NCBI RefSeq assembly: GCF_002409645.1
Contig: NZ_DHNR01000019.1
Span: 306,431 to 342,037, forward strand
Length of the DNA stretch: 35,607 bases
Direction of reading: 5' to 3'
Source: Acetobacter sp. UBA5411
GTDB lineage: Bacteria; Pseudomonadota; Alphaproteobacteria; Acetobacterales; Acetobacteraceae
Position numbers and translations under genes: made by a program. Positions 24,183 through 32,942 of this stretch are shown in pieces; the first letter of the stretch is position 1; each line of letters begins with the position of its first letter. The notes below the pieces were generated by a model. It was not told where the DNA came from. It did not search any database and saw only the letters and a program-made list of their open reading frames with translations.

Positions 24183-25496
24183 TTGGATATCATTGATAGA
24201 CGATCCAATCCACATGGCAAAAATCTTGAAAACCGTCGTCGTGCTCTGGAAAGGGCACGAGGCGCGGTTCAGAAAGCCGTGCGGGACGCCGTGGCAAACG
24301 GCAAGATCCGTGAAGTCGGAGAGGGCAAGGCCGTCTCCATCCCGGCAGATGCGTTGCACGAGCCGGGCTTCCATCGCGTTTTCACGCAGGGAGAACGACA
24401 TATCATTCTGACGGGGAACCACGAGTTTTCCCGTGGAGACAAGCTGCGTCGCCCGCCATCAGGTGGTGGCGGGAAGGGAGGTGGTCCCGGACAGGCAGGT
24501 ACGGATGGGGGAGGCGAAGATGCCTATCGCTTCATTCTTTCCCGTGACGAATTTCTTGATCTGTTCTTTGACGATCTGGAACTGCCTGATCTGATAAAGC
24601 GGGAAATTTCCGCCACCGAGACGACAGCGCCAAGTCGGGCGGGCCTGAGTAATGACGGCTCCCCATCACAACTCGATCTCGGACGCACCGTTCGCCATTC
24701 CATGGCGCGGCGTATCGGGCTGGGGCGTCCGAAAGCTGCTGAACTGGACGAAATCGAAGCCCGCATTTCCGAATTGGAGGAGATTCGACCACTTTCTGCA
24801 GCACAACTTGAAGAGCTTGAGGAACTGCGGGAGAAGCGTGGCAACCTTCGTCAGCGGATGAACCGTATCCCGTGGGTTGATCCTGTGGATCTGCGTTACC
24901 GCCGGTTTGCTCCCACGCCGAAGCCTTCTACCCGTGCGGTCATGTTCTGCCTGATGGACGTGTCAGGTTCCATGACCGAGCGGATGAAGGATCTGGCCAA
25001 GCAGTTCTTCCTATTGCTGCACGTCTTTCTGGAAAAGCGTTACAAGACTCTGGATGTTGTCTTCATCCGACATGCGGAAACAGCGGAGGAGGTTGATGAA
25101 GAGACCTTCTTCCATGATCCACGCACCGGAGGCACCGTCGTATCGACGGCGCTGGAAGAGATGTTGCGTGTCCAGAAAGCGCGTTATCCGGTCCAGCAAT
25201 GGAACATTTACGTTGCGCAGGCTTCCGATGGCGACAATTCCCCATCAGATACTCCGCAGGTCGTCAGACTGCTCGACGAAGAGATTCTGCCGCTCGTGCA
25301 GTATTACGCCTACATTGAAGTCACCGGCACGGGAGCGGTCATTCGTGGCGAGACGGATCTCTGGCAGGCTTATCGCAGCGTTGCCGAGAAACAGCCGCAT
25401 CTCGCCATTCGTCAGGTCAGTGACAGGAAGGAAATCTTTCCTGTTTTTCGGGAGCTTTTCGCACGCAAAACAACCGGGGAGGCCAGCCACGCATGA
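24183..25496 (+). CDS. yeaH: YeaH/DUF444 protein with von Willebrand A-like domain
   Basis: A 437-residue protein of the YeaH/YhbH (DUF444) family. Features in order: IDRRSNP N-terminus typical of the family, a Gly-rich low-complexity loop (about 95-115), a coiled-coil segment rich in Glu/Leu (about 180-225), and a VWA domain with the MIDAS motif DVSGS (259-263). Start is a TTG at 24183 with AGGGG just upstream; no ATG gives the family N-terminus. It probably partners PrkA, as in other bacteria. Its stop overlaps the spoVR start (ATGA at 25493-25496). Confidence 0.94.
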   Translation: MDIIDRRSNPHGKNLENRRRALERARGAVQKAVRDAVANGKIREVGEGKAVSIPADALHEPGFHRVFTQGERHIILTGNHEFSRGDKLRRPPSGGGGKGGGPGQAGTDGGGEDAYRFILSRDEFLDLFFDDLELPDLIKREISATETTAPSRAGLSNDGSPSQLDLGRTVRHSMARRIGLGRPKAAELDEIEARISELEEIRPLSAAQLEELEELREKRGNLRQRMNRIPWVDPVDLRYRRFAPTPKPSTRAVMFCLMDVSGSMTERMKDLAKQFFLLLHVFLEKRYKTLDVVFIRHAETAEEVDEETFFHDPRTGGTVVSTALEEMLRVQKARYPVQQWNIYVAQASDGDNSPSDTPQVVRLLDEEILPLVQYYAYIEVTGTGAVIRGETDLWQAYRSVAEKQPHLAIRQVSDRKEIFPVFRELFARKTTGEASHA

Positions 25497-27016
25497 CACA
25501 TACAGGGCTGCTCTATCAGGGCGCGGATTGGAACTTTCACATCATCCGCGATTGCTATAACGCCATTGAGGAGATTGCGGATAAAGAGCTTGGCCTCGAT
25601 GTTTTTCCAAACCGTATCGAGGTCATTACGTCCGAGCAGATGCTGGATGTCTATACGGCCAACGGTATGCCGATCAATTATCACCACTGGTCGTATGGCA
25701 AACGCTTTGCCGGGCACGAAAACGCCTATCGTCGGGGGCTGATGGGCCTTGCCTATGAAGTCGTCATCAACTCCAATCCCTGCATCAGCTACCTGATGGA
25801 GGAAAACAGCGCCACGATGCAGGCGCTGGTGATTGCGCACGCGGCCTTTGGTCATAACCACTTCTTCAAGAACAACCGCCTGTTCCAGGAATGGACCGAC
25901 CCTTCACAGATTCTGAACTATCTGGAGTTTGCCCGCGGCTACATTTCCCGCTGCGAAGAGATCCACGGGCAGGCGGCTGTGGAGCGTGTATTGGATGCGG
26001 CGCATGCCTTGCAGGGACAGGGCGTCAATCGGCATAGCGGCTCGCGGCATATCGACCTGAAAGATGAACAGGCGAGGGCACGTGAGCGTCGGGCTTACGA
26101 GGACAGCTCTTTCAACGATCTGTGGCGCACGTTGCCTCAGGGAAGCGAGCCGGAGCACTCAGGGAACGGCGAGAGGCAGGCGCTCCGCCGTCGGCTCGGG
26201 TTGCCCGAGGAAAACATCCTTTATTTCCTTGAGAAACATGCCCCTCGTCTGGCTCCGTGGGAGCGGGAAATCATCCGGATCGTTCGTCTGATTGCCCAGT
26301 ATTTCTACCCGCAGCCGCAACTCAAGCTTATGAATGAAGGGTGCGCGACATGGGTGCATGACCGCATCATGAGTCGCCTGCATGAGAAGGGACGTATTGA
26401 TGACGCGGCCTTCATGGAGGTGATCCACTCGACCACCAATGTGATCGCTCAGTTCGGCTATGAGCAGGGCTCAACCAGCTTCAACCCATATGCGCTTGGT
26501 TTTGCGATGATGAAGGACATCGAGCGCATCTGCACCGATCCTACAGAGGAGGACCGGCGCTGGCAGCCGGATATTGCCGGCAACGGCGACGCCTATGGAA
26601 CCCTACGTCACGCTTGGGCGGAATATCGGGATGAGAGCTTCGTCCTTCAGTTCCTCTCTCCAAAGGTGATGCGTGATTTCCGCATGTTCCGGCTTCTGGA
26701 TGACACCCGCGATCCGTATCTGCTGGTCGACGCCATTCATGACGAAGCCGGTTATCGCGACATCCGCCGCACTGTCGCGGCCTCTTACGATCCCTCGACA
26801 TGGTACACGGAGATCGAAATCGTGGATGTGGATACTTTTGGCGACAGAACCCTGCGGCTGGAACACCGCACAAAATCGGGTCAGGTTCTGGCCGATAACG
26901 ACATGAAATTGACTCTCAATGCGCTTGCGGACCTGTGGGGGTATCGTGTGGTGCTGGATGAGATCGACACACCCACAGGTCGTGTCCTGTTGTCCCATGA
27001 GGCAGGGCAGGCGTGA
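25493..27016 (+). CDS. SpoVR-family protein (YcgB)
   Basis: A 507-residue cytoplasmic protein of the SpoVR family. Characteristic stretches are MPINYHHWSYGKRF, VINSNPCISYLMEEN, AHAAFGHNHFFKNN and NEGCATWVHDRIM, all conserved across the family with clustered His/Glu that suggest a metal site. SpoVR is needed for spore cortex formation in Bacillus, but in non-sporulating proteobacteria its role is unknown beyond co-occurrence with PrkA and YeaH. It overlaps yeaH by four bases and is closed by the bidirectional hairpin at 27027-27065. Confidence 0.95.
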   Translation: MTHTGLLYQGADWNFHIIRDCYNAIEEIADKELGLDVFPNRIEVITSEQMLDVYTANGMPINYHHWSYGKRFAGHENAYRRGLMGLAYEVVINSNPCISYLMEENSATMQALVIAHAAFGHNHFFKNNRLFQEWTDPSQILNYLEFARGYISRCEEIHGQAAVERVLDAAHALQGQGVNRHSGSRHIDLKDEQARARERRAYEDSSFNDLWRTLPQGSEPEHSGNGERQALRRRLGLPEENILYFLEKHAPRLAPWEREIIRIVRLIAQYFYPQPQLKLMNEGCATWVHDRIMSRLHEKGRIDDAAFMEVIHSTTNVIAQFGYEQGSTSFNPYALGFAMMKDIERICTDPTEEDRRWQPDIAGNGDAYGTLRHAWAEYRDESFVLQFLSPKVMRDFRMFRLLDDTRDPYLLVDAIHDEAGYRDIRRTVAASYDPSTWYTEIEIVDVDTFGDRTLRLEHRTKSGQVLADNDMKLTLNALADLWGYRVVLDEIDTPTGRVLLSHEAGQA

Positions 27017-27026
27017 GAAAAATCTC

Positions 27027-27065
27027 CTGCCCGCTTTCCTGCGTTCAAGTGTGGAAAGCGGGCAG
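27027..27065. terminator. Bidirectional terminator, spoVR / DUF2252
   Basis: A perfect 13-bp stem (27027-27039 with 27053-27065) and 13-base loop lies between two converging genes. On the minus strand it is followed by GAGATTTTT, a good rho-independent form for the DUF2252 gene; on the plus strand the tail is AAAACTTATAAAG, weaker. Confidence 0.8.
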
Positions 27066-27078
27066 AAAACTTATAAAG

Positions 27079-28524
27079 TCAGGATGATGCCTTCGTAGGC
27101 GATGCCGACTTGCTGGTGGTCGCTGCCACGAAATTCTTCCAGTCCTTTTTGGTCTGGGCGGCATAGGCGACCGAAAAGGCGGCAATAGCGGCAGAAAATG
27201 ATGCGCCTTTCCCAAGATAGGCCGAAATGGTCACAGGATCACCTGACCGGGCATGGGCACGGGCCAGCGCACGAGCGCACAGTTTCGCGTAGTCTTTCAG
27301 ACCTTCCTGAGCGAAGTCCGCACCGATTGCGGCAAGACGCGTATCCTTGACCCTCCGCACATAAAACTGCCGTTTCGATTCGTTTTCGGGCAGATGCGCA
27401 TCGTCTTCCGACAGTTCTCCGTCATCGCCGACACTGTGTGTCCATCCCAGGAAGGAATCTGACACGGCCTGCATGATGCGCTGGCCTGTGACAACGCGTT
27501 CACCCTGATTGTGAATGTGGACGGCGGGACCGGCGTAAGGTGCCAGAACGGACTCCTGAGATTCCTTGATCTGAAGCAGCAGAGGCTCGTTATCCGCCGT
27601 GGTGAACAGCCCGATGGCGCAGAACGTACCGACGCTGCCGACACCGACCACCTTGAAGATCACATCGCGCAGAGCATAGTGCTTCAGAAGAGCCAGACGT
27701 TCCGGCGGCTGGGTGGCGACATAGCGGGCGAAAGCCTGTCGGGTGGCATCGTCCTGATCCGGCAGACGCATCACCAGCGGTGGTTTTTCGTGCAGAGAAG
27801 GCGCGTTGCGGTCATCAGCAATGAGACCGAAGCCAGTCTTGATACTGTCCAGACGCGTCTTCAGGAGCGTTTCCGTGGTGCGGCGTGTTTTTGCGTCTTC
27901 GAAATGCGCGATGGCGCTTTTGAGATCAATGCGGTTGAGCCAGACCTGAAGCGGACTTAGTTGAGAGAGGCGACGCATCTCCGTGCAGTAGGTCTGTGCC
28001 ATGATTTCAGCCAGCGTATGCGCACGATGGGAGGAAAGGCCGGTTTCCAGCCCTGCCAGAACGAAAGATGTACCGAGACGCTTGATGTCCCATTCGAAAG
28101 GCGCACGGAATGTCTCGTCGAAATCGTTGATATCGAAGACCGGAATGCCTTCGGGTGAGGCATAGCTTCCGAAATTCGCGAGGTGACAGTCGCCGCAGGC
28201 CTGCACCGTCAGCCCGCTTGTGGGCGTGCCAGCAAGGTCCGCCGCCATCACAATCGCCGCTCCCCGCAGGAAGGCGAACGGAGACGCCCTCATCCGCTCG
28301 TAACGAACCGGTATCAGGCTGGTGATGCGGTGCGTGTTCTGCTGGGTGAGCAGGGCAAGTGGATCAGAGCGATTTCTGGCGGGAGACCATTCGGCATGAG
28401 AGGATCTGGAAACCAGCTGACGCAGCGCCTGTCCCTTTTTGTGACGCTCTTTGCGTGACAGGAGAGGAGATGGGGCTGCGGATATGGGAGCGGTCGTCAT
28501 GAGTGAATTATGCCGCAACCTCAT
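27079..28524 (-). CDS. DUF2252 family protein
   Basis: A 481-residue protein (473 if the second ATG at 28500 is used; neither start has a clear ribosome site). It belongs to DUF2252, whose members look like distant kinase/phosphotransferase-fold proteins. Conserved stretches seen: YERMRASPFAFLRGAA (75-90), CGDCHLANFGSY (110-121) and DINDFDETFRAPFEWD (131-146); the GDxHxxNFG and DFD pair resembles the catalytic loop and metal motif of aminoglycoside phosphotransferases. A KDYAKLCARALARAHARSG stretch near the C-terminus is also typical. Biological role is unknown. Convergent with spoVR. Confidence 0.9.
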   Translation of the reverse strand: MRLRHNSLMTTAPISAAPSPLLSRKERHKKGQALRQLVSRSSHAEWSPARNRSDPLALLTQQNTHRITSLIPVRYERMRASPFAFLRGAAIVMAADLAGTPTSGLTVQACGDCHLANFGSYASPEGIPVFDINDFDETFRAPFEWDIKRLGTSFVLAGLETGLSSHRAHTLAEIMAQTYCTEMRRLSQLSPLQVWLNRIDLKSAIAHFEDAKTRRTTETLLKTRLDSIKTGFGLIADDRNAPSLHEKPPLVMRLPDQDDATRQAFARYVATQPPERLALLKHYALRDVIFKVVGVGSVGTFCAIGLFTTADNEPLLLQIKESQESVLAPYAGPAVHIHNQGERVVTGQRIMQAVSDSFLGWTHSVGDDGELSEDDAHLPENESKRQFYVRRVKDTRLAAIGADFAQEGLKDYAKLCARALARAHARSGDPVTISAYLGKGASFSAAIAAFSVAYAAQTKKDWKNFVAATTSKSASPTKASS

Positions 28525-28582
28525 TCCACTGTCTGCCCTGATTGCAGCACATCAGGAATACGTCGCTGGTTTTGAGGCAGGG

Positions 28583-29368
28583 TCAGCTCTCGCCTATGAA
28601 TTCCGAGAGTATTTCATAAAATTCATTCGGCTTTTCCGCATGGACCCAGTGCCCGGCCCCTTCAATCGTCTTCAGCGTATAATGAGGGAAAAGCCGCTTC
28701 ATCGTAGAATAATTTTCTGGTGCTATATAGTGGGAGCGCTGCCCCGCCACGAAGAGGGTTGGTCCATCATAGGTCTCGCCTTCTGGAATCTCTGGCCAGC
28801 CCACGATCTGCGGCATGGCGGCGGCGATTTCGTTGATCCCGATTTGCCAGTGCGGATGCTCCCCGAGTTCAACGTTCTGGAGCATGAGATTTCTGACTTC
28901 CGGCTCCCTGATGACGGTTGCGAGCAAAGCGTCAGCTTCTGTGCGGTTCAGAGATGCAGGAAAATGCAGCGCTGCCAGCTTGGCCGCGAGATCATGTCCT
29001 TGAGCAAACCCGCCTTCACCCGGCGCAATATCCGCTACAAGTAGTTTCGCAACCATCTCGGGATGACGCAGGGCGAGCATCATCCCGGTTTTGCCGCCCA
29101 TCGAGTGACCGACAATGATGGCGGACTGAATGCCGAGATGGTTGAGTGTTTCGTAAACGTCGTCCGCCATGGTCGGATAGTCCATCGGCCCATGCGGACT
29201 CTCGCCATGATTACGGAGATCCAGCGCTATCGTGCGGTGGCTTTCGGACAGTCGTCTCTGGAAGAAACCGAAATTCCGGCCACGTCCGAAAAGACCGTGA
29301 ATGAAGACAACAGGTAGATGATTTCCTGACGGATTTTCGGGGCCGCGTTCGAGTGCGTGTAGAAGCAT
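28583..29368 (-). CDS. Alpha/beta-fold hydrolase (YbfF-like esterase)
   Basis: A 261-residue cytoplasmic hydrolase. HGLFGRGRNF (24-33) forms the oxyanion loop, LDLRNHGESP follows, the nucleophile is Ser89 in GHSMGGK (87-93), Asp113 in LVADIAPG is the likely acid by analogy with E. coli YbfF, and His240 in EGAGHWVHAEKP completes the triad. The natural substrate is unknown; YbfF-like enzymes cleave short acyl or acyl-CoA esters. It is downstream of the quinone oxidoreductase on the same strand; a 75-bp very AT-rich gap likely carries its own promoter. Confidence 0.9.
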   Translation of the reverse strand: MLLHALERGPENPSGNHLPVVFIHGLFGRGRNFGFFQRRLSESHRTIALDLRNHGESPHGPMDYPTMADDVYETLNHLGIQSAIIVGHSMGGKTGMMLALRHPEMVAKLLVADIAPGEGGFAQGHDLAAKLAALHFPASLNRTEADALLATVIREPEVRNLMLQNVELGEHPHWQIGINEIAAAMPQIVGWPEIPEGETYDGPTLFVAGQRSHYIAPENYSTMKRLFPHYTLKTIEGAGHWVHAEKPNEFYEILSEFIGES

Positions 29369-29443
29369 ATTTCGTTCTCTTTTGATATAAAAATACTATA
29401 AAAACATAGTTCTATTTATGTTCTATAATATTTTCTATCAACT
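29369..29443 (-). promoter_or_regulatory. AT-rich spacer with small hairpin upstream of the alpha/beta hydrolase
   Basis: This gap is strikingly AT-rich between two GC-rich genes. AACATA (29403-29408) and TATGTT (29417-29422) form a small inverted repeat. It may end the oxidoreductase transcript and start the hydrolase one. No -35/-10 pair is good enough to call. Confidence 0.35.
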
Positions 29444-30466
29444 TCAATTCTGGTCCGGGTGTGTCAGGATAATCTTGCCGCTGTGGCTGCTACTCTCCAT
29501 CAGTCGATGCGCTTCAGCCGCTTCTGCAAGGGGGAAAGTGGTATGTATGATCGGTTCCAGAACGCCAGTATTCAGCAGGGGCCAGATATGGCTTTTCAGT
29601 GCCTGAGCGACTGCGGCCTTATACTCTGTACTGCGCGGACGGAGCGCTGTCCCGGTGACATGCAGGCGCTTTGTCATCAGGCGGGTCAGTGAGACCTCTT
29701 CCGCTTTTGCGCCGCCCTGAAAGGCAATGATCACAAGCCTCCCGTCCATCGCCAGCGACTTGAGATTACGAGAGAAATAGGGGCCGCCGATGATGTCGAG
29801 AATGACGTCCACGCCTTTCCCATCCGTGTATTCCAGTGTTTTTTCGACGAAATCATCAGTCTTGTAGTTGATGACAACCGCGCCGAGCTTCTCGCACAAC
29901 TCGCCTTTCTCGGGATCACTGACAGTCGTAAGCGGAATAGCCCCCATGGCTTTTGCGATCTGGATGGCAGCGGTGCCGATACCGCCCGCACCACCATGAA
30001 TCAGAACAGTCTCACCTTTTTTCAGATCGGCGGTGGTGAAGAGATTGGACCACACCGTGAAAAAGGTTTCGGAAATGGCAGCTGCCTTGACGGCGTCATA
30101 ATGCTCCGGCCACGGCAGGCATTGTGACGCGGGGACTGCGCAATAATCCGCATAGCCGCCACCGTTGGTCAGGGCGCAGACCTTGCTGCCAATGGCGGGA
30201 AAGTCCGTGCCTGCGACAGGACTGCCGTGCGCCACGACTGTTCCGGCAATTTCCAGCCCAAGCAGCGGGCTTGCGCTTGGAGGCGGTGGATAAAGCCCTT
30301 TGCGCTGCATGATGTCCGGCCGGTTGACGCCGCTGGCTTCGACACGCACCAGAATTTCGCCCGGTTTGGGCGTGGGAGTGGGCACCTTGCCAAGATGCAG
30401 GACGTCCGGACCGCCGGGATCATCCAGCACGATGGCGTTCATTTCGTCAGGAATGGTGATGGCCAT
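29444..30466 (-). CDS. NAD(P)H quinone oxidoreductase, zinc-free MDR family
   Basis: A 340-residue medium-chain dehydrogenase/reductase of the quinone oxidoreductase/PIG3 type. N-terminal GroES-like domain with MNAIVLDDPGGPDVL (9-23) and VEASGVNRPDIMQRKGLYPPP (42-62), a pattern diagnostic of the TP53I3-like subgroup; Rossmann nucleotide site HGGAGGIGTAAIQIA (157-171). The catalytic zinc ligands of alcohol dehydrogenases are absent. It reduces quinones or enals with NADPH in relatives. ATG 30466 is preferred over the upstream 30505 start because AGGA lies seven bases before it. Confidence 0.93.
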   Translation of the reverse strand: MAITIPDEMNAIVLDDPGGPDVLHLGKVPTPTPKPGEILVRVEASGVNRPDIMQRKGLYPPPPSASPLLGLEIAGTVVAHGSPVAGTDFPAIGSKVCALTNGGGYADYCAVPASQCLPWPEHYDAVKAAAISETFFTVWSNLFTTADLKKGETVLIHGGAGGIGTAAIQIAKAMGAIPLTTVSDPEKGELCEKLGAVVINYKTDDFVEKTLEYTDGKGVDVILDIIGGPYFSRNLKSLAMDGRLVIIAFQGGAKAEEVSLTRLMTKRLHVTGTALRPRSTEYKAAVAQALKSHIWPLLNTGVLEPIIHTTFPLAEAAEAHRLMESSSHSGKIILTHPDQN

Positions 30467-30827
30467 CGGTCTGTCCTGTTTTCTGGTTGTTGCGTTGGAA
30501 ATCACGGTAAGCGCACGCAGCGTCGGTGAACAGTCACACGTCTTTGAGGTGAGAAATCATTTGATGGAAGAAAGATTCTCTACTGTTCGCGGCCATTGGA
30601 AATAATTATAAAATACTTTATTATCAGTATGATATTTATTTTTCCTGATAAAATTGTTTTGCTTCGTCGAGCGCCGTGAAAATGGAGCAGCTTTGAAGAG
30701 CACCAAAGTTTGAAACGCTCTGCGTGGTGTTGACTCATCAAGCCTGCGTATAGGTGAAGCCCGTTACAGAGGCTCACCATGCGAGGGATGGCCGTTTGCA
30801 GCACCCTCCTTACGGCGGAGAAGGCTT
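30467..30827. other. 361-bp divergent intergenic region before sucC
   Basis: No gene is seen. The middle (about 30,600-30,660) is AT-rich and has an inverted repeat, TTATCAG (30621-30627) with CTGATAA (30645-30651). Close to sucC, CTCC (30806-30809) can pair with GGAG (30817-30820), the sucC ribosome site, giving a small hairpin that could limit translation. Promoters for both flanking genes are expected here. Confidence 0.4.
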
Positions 30828-32027
30828 ATGAATATCCACGAATATCAGGCCAAGGAGCTATTGCGCTCTTATGGCGTGCCGACGCCAAAAGGAGTGCTCA
30901 TCCATTCACCGGAGGAAGCCAGGCAGGCCGTTCGTTCGCTCGGAACGCCCATCTGTGCCGTCAAGGCGCAGATCCACGCAGGGGGGCGCGGAGCCGGACA
31001 CTTCAAGGATCATCCTGAAATCCGTGGAGTGCGGATCGTAAAAAGTCCGGAAGAAGCAAAAGATGCTGCCTACCAGATGCTCAACCGGACGCTGATCACG
31101 CGTCAGACGGGGTCCGCTGGCCGTGTTGTGCATAAGCTCTACGTCGAGGCGGGCTGCGCGATCGAGCGGGAGCTTTATCTTTCCATGCTCATCGACCGCA
31201 GCGCACGGAAGATCATGATCGTCGCCTCGCAGGCAGGCGGCATGAGCATCGAGGATGTAGCGGAAAAGACGCCTGAGAAAATTCAGAAAGTCTGGATTGA
31301 TCCTGAACTGGGGCTAGGGGATTATCAGGCGCGGGTTCTTGCAACTCGTCTCGACTTGCAGGGCCCGCAGATCAACGAGTTCGCAGCGATCATCAGGAGT
31401 GTCTACTCGGCATTCACCAGTCTTGATGCCTCAATGATCGAGATGAACCCGCTGGTGGTCACGAAGGAAGGTGGCCTGATGGCGCTCGACGCCAAAATGG
31501 CTTTCGATGACAACGGCCTGTTCCGTCATCCCCAGATTGCCGAGTTGAGCGATCCTAACGAGGAAGACCCGCGCGAGCAGGAGGCGGCCCGTTTCGGACT
31601 ATCCTATGTCAGTCTCGATGGAACCATCGGCTGCATGGTCAACGGAGCCGGTCTCGCTATGGCGACAATGGACATTATCCACGAGGAAGGAGAATCCCCG
31701 GCGAACTTCCTTGATGTGGGCGGTGGCGCTTCGAGGGAAAAGGTGGGGGCTGCTTTTCGTATCCTTCTCTCGGACCAGAAGATTGAAGGCGTTCTGGTCA
31801 ATATTTTCGGCGGAATCATGCGGTGCGACCTCATCGCGGGCGCTGTGATTGACGCCTGCAGACAAGAGGGACTGAAGGTGCCGCTGGTCATCAGGCTGGC
31901 CGGAACACTGGTTGAAGAAGGCCTGACCATGCTCAGGCAGTCCGGTCTCAACATTACGATTGCAACGGATCTGGGTGATGCTGCCCGGAAGATTGTCGCC
32001 GAAGTGCGCGCACGGAGGGCTGCCTGA
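30828..32027 (+). CDS. sucC: Succinate--CoA (or malate--CoA) ligase, beta subunit
   Basis: ATP-grasp subunit of an ADP-forming CoA ligase of the TCA cycle, cytoplasmic. 399 residues. MNIHEYQAKELLRSYGVPTP start, AVKAQIHAGGRG nucleotide region, MIEMNPLVV metal site, GCMVNGAGLAMATMDII, and NFLDVGGGA...NIFGGIMRCD, all family hallmarks. Some positions match malate-CoA ligase (MtkA) rather than succinate ligase as recalled: IVASQAGGM, and RLAGT where succinate enzymes usually have RLEGT. GGAG lies seven bases before the ATG and can pair with an upstream CTCC. Its stop region overlaps the sucD start by one base (TGATG). In several acetic acid bacteria a CoA-transferase does the succinyl-CoA step, which makes this pair notable. 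Confidence 0.9.
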   Translation: MNIHEYQAKELLRSYGVPTPKGVLIHSPEEARQAVRSLGTPICAVKAQIHAGGRGAGHFKDHPEIRGVRIVKSPEEAKDAAYQMLNRTLITRQTGSAGRVVHKLYVEAGCAIERELYLSMLIDRSARKIMIVASQAGGMSIEDVAEKTPEKIQKVWIDPELGLGDYQARVLATRLDLQGPQINEFAAIIRSVYSAFTSLDASMIEMNPLVVTKEGGLMALDAKMAFDDNGLFRHPQIAELSDPNEEDPREQEAARFGLSYVSLDGTIGCMVNGAGLAMATMDIIHEEGESPANFLDVGGGASREKVGAAFRILLSDQKIEGVLVNIFGGIMRCDLIAGAVIDACRQEGLKVPLVIRLAGTLVEEGLTMLRQSGLNITIATDLGDAARKIVAEVRARRAA

Positions 32028-32902
32028 TGTCCATTCTGGTTGATAAAGACACAAAGGTCCTCGTGCAGGGCTTCACCGGCGCTCAGGGCACCTTTCATTC
32101 TGAGCAGTCTATTGCCTACGGCACGTCCATCATCGGCGGCGTGACGCCCGGACGTGGCGGGAAGACACATCTCAACCTGCCGGTTTTCGACACGATGGAA
32201 CAGGCTGTCAGTCAAGCCAAAGCCGACGCGAGCGTGATTTACGTGCCTCCGGCCGGGGCCGCTGACGCCATTCTGGAAGCGGTTTCGGTCGAAATCCCGC
32301 TGATTGTCTGCATCACTGAGGGGATTCCCGTTCAGGACATGCTGCGGGTTCGGGCTGCACTGGACCGTTCCAAAAGCCTTCTGATTGGGCCGAACTGTCC
32401 CGGCATTATCACGCCGGACGCCTGCAAGATCGGGATTATGCCGGGACCGATCCATCGTCGGGGTTCCGTTGGTGTGGTCTCCCGTTCCGGAACGCTGACC
32501 TATGAGGCTGTGGCGCAGACGACAGCACTTGGGATGGGGCAGAGCACCAGTGTCGGCATTGGTGGGGACCCGATTAAGGGACTCGATTTCATCGACATTC
32601 TTGAGCGTTTTCTTGCTGATCCCGAAACGCAGTCGATCATTATGATCGGTGAAATTGGTGGCACATCAGAGATCGAGGCAGCCCAGTTTCTGAAGGACAG
32701 CAAGACCAAGAAACCGGTAGTGGGGCTGGTAGCGGGCATCACCGCGCCGCCCGGACGCCGCATGGGTCATGCTGGCGCCGTGATTTCGGGCGGAAATGAC
32801 ACGGCTCAGGCCAAAATTGATGCTCTGAGGGCTGCCGGAGTACATATTGCGCCCACGCCAGCCGAACTGGGCAGCACGCTCCAGAGCGTTCTTACTGGCT
32901 GA
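32027..32902 (+). CDS. sucD: Succinate--CoA ligase, alpha subunit
   Basis: CoA-binding and phosphohistidine subunit, partner of the preceding gene. 291 residues. GFTGAQGTFHSEQSIAYGT near the start, GGVTPGRGG (the CoA loop), ITEGIPVQDM, LIGPNCPGIITP, GDPIKGLDFIDIL, and the active-site His248 in GRRMGHAGAVIS (243-254). In contrast to the beta subunit, these stretches read closer to ordinary SucD than to MtkB. It starts one base inside the sucC stop. A hairpin follows 11 bp after the stop. Confidence 0.94.
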   Translation: MSILVDKDTKVLVQGFTGAQGTFHSEQSIAYGTSIIGGVTPGRGGKTHLNLPVFDTMEQAVSQAKADASVIYVPPAGAADAILEAVSVEIPLIVCITEGIPVQDMLRVRAALDRSKSLLIGPNCPGIITPDACKIGIMPGPIHRRGSVGVVSRSGTLTYEAVAQTTALGMGQSTSVGIGGDPIKGLDFIDILERFLADPETQSIIMIGEIGGTSEIEAAQFLKDSKTKKPVVGLVAGITAPPGRRMGHAGAVISGGNDTAQAKIDALRAAGVHIAPTPAELGSTLQSVLTG

Positions 32903-32913
32903 AGAGTGAGTGG

Positions 32914-32942
32914 TTTCTGGCCTCCATAAGGGAGGTCAGAAA
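32914..32942. terminator. Bidirectional hairpin between sucD and the export lipoprotein gene
   Basis: A 12-bp stem (32914-32925 with 32931-32942, one G-T wobble) around a 5-base loop ATAAG. It includes the stop codon (32936-32938) of the converging minus-strand gene. The stem base is T/A rich (TTTCT/AGAAA), giving both transcripts a partial T run. Likely a shared terminator. Confidence 0.65.

Noticed and set aside
30580..30804. Small minus-strand frame before sucC
   Set aside because: AT-rich, no ribosome site, no motif; more likely promoter region.
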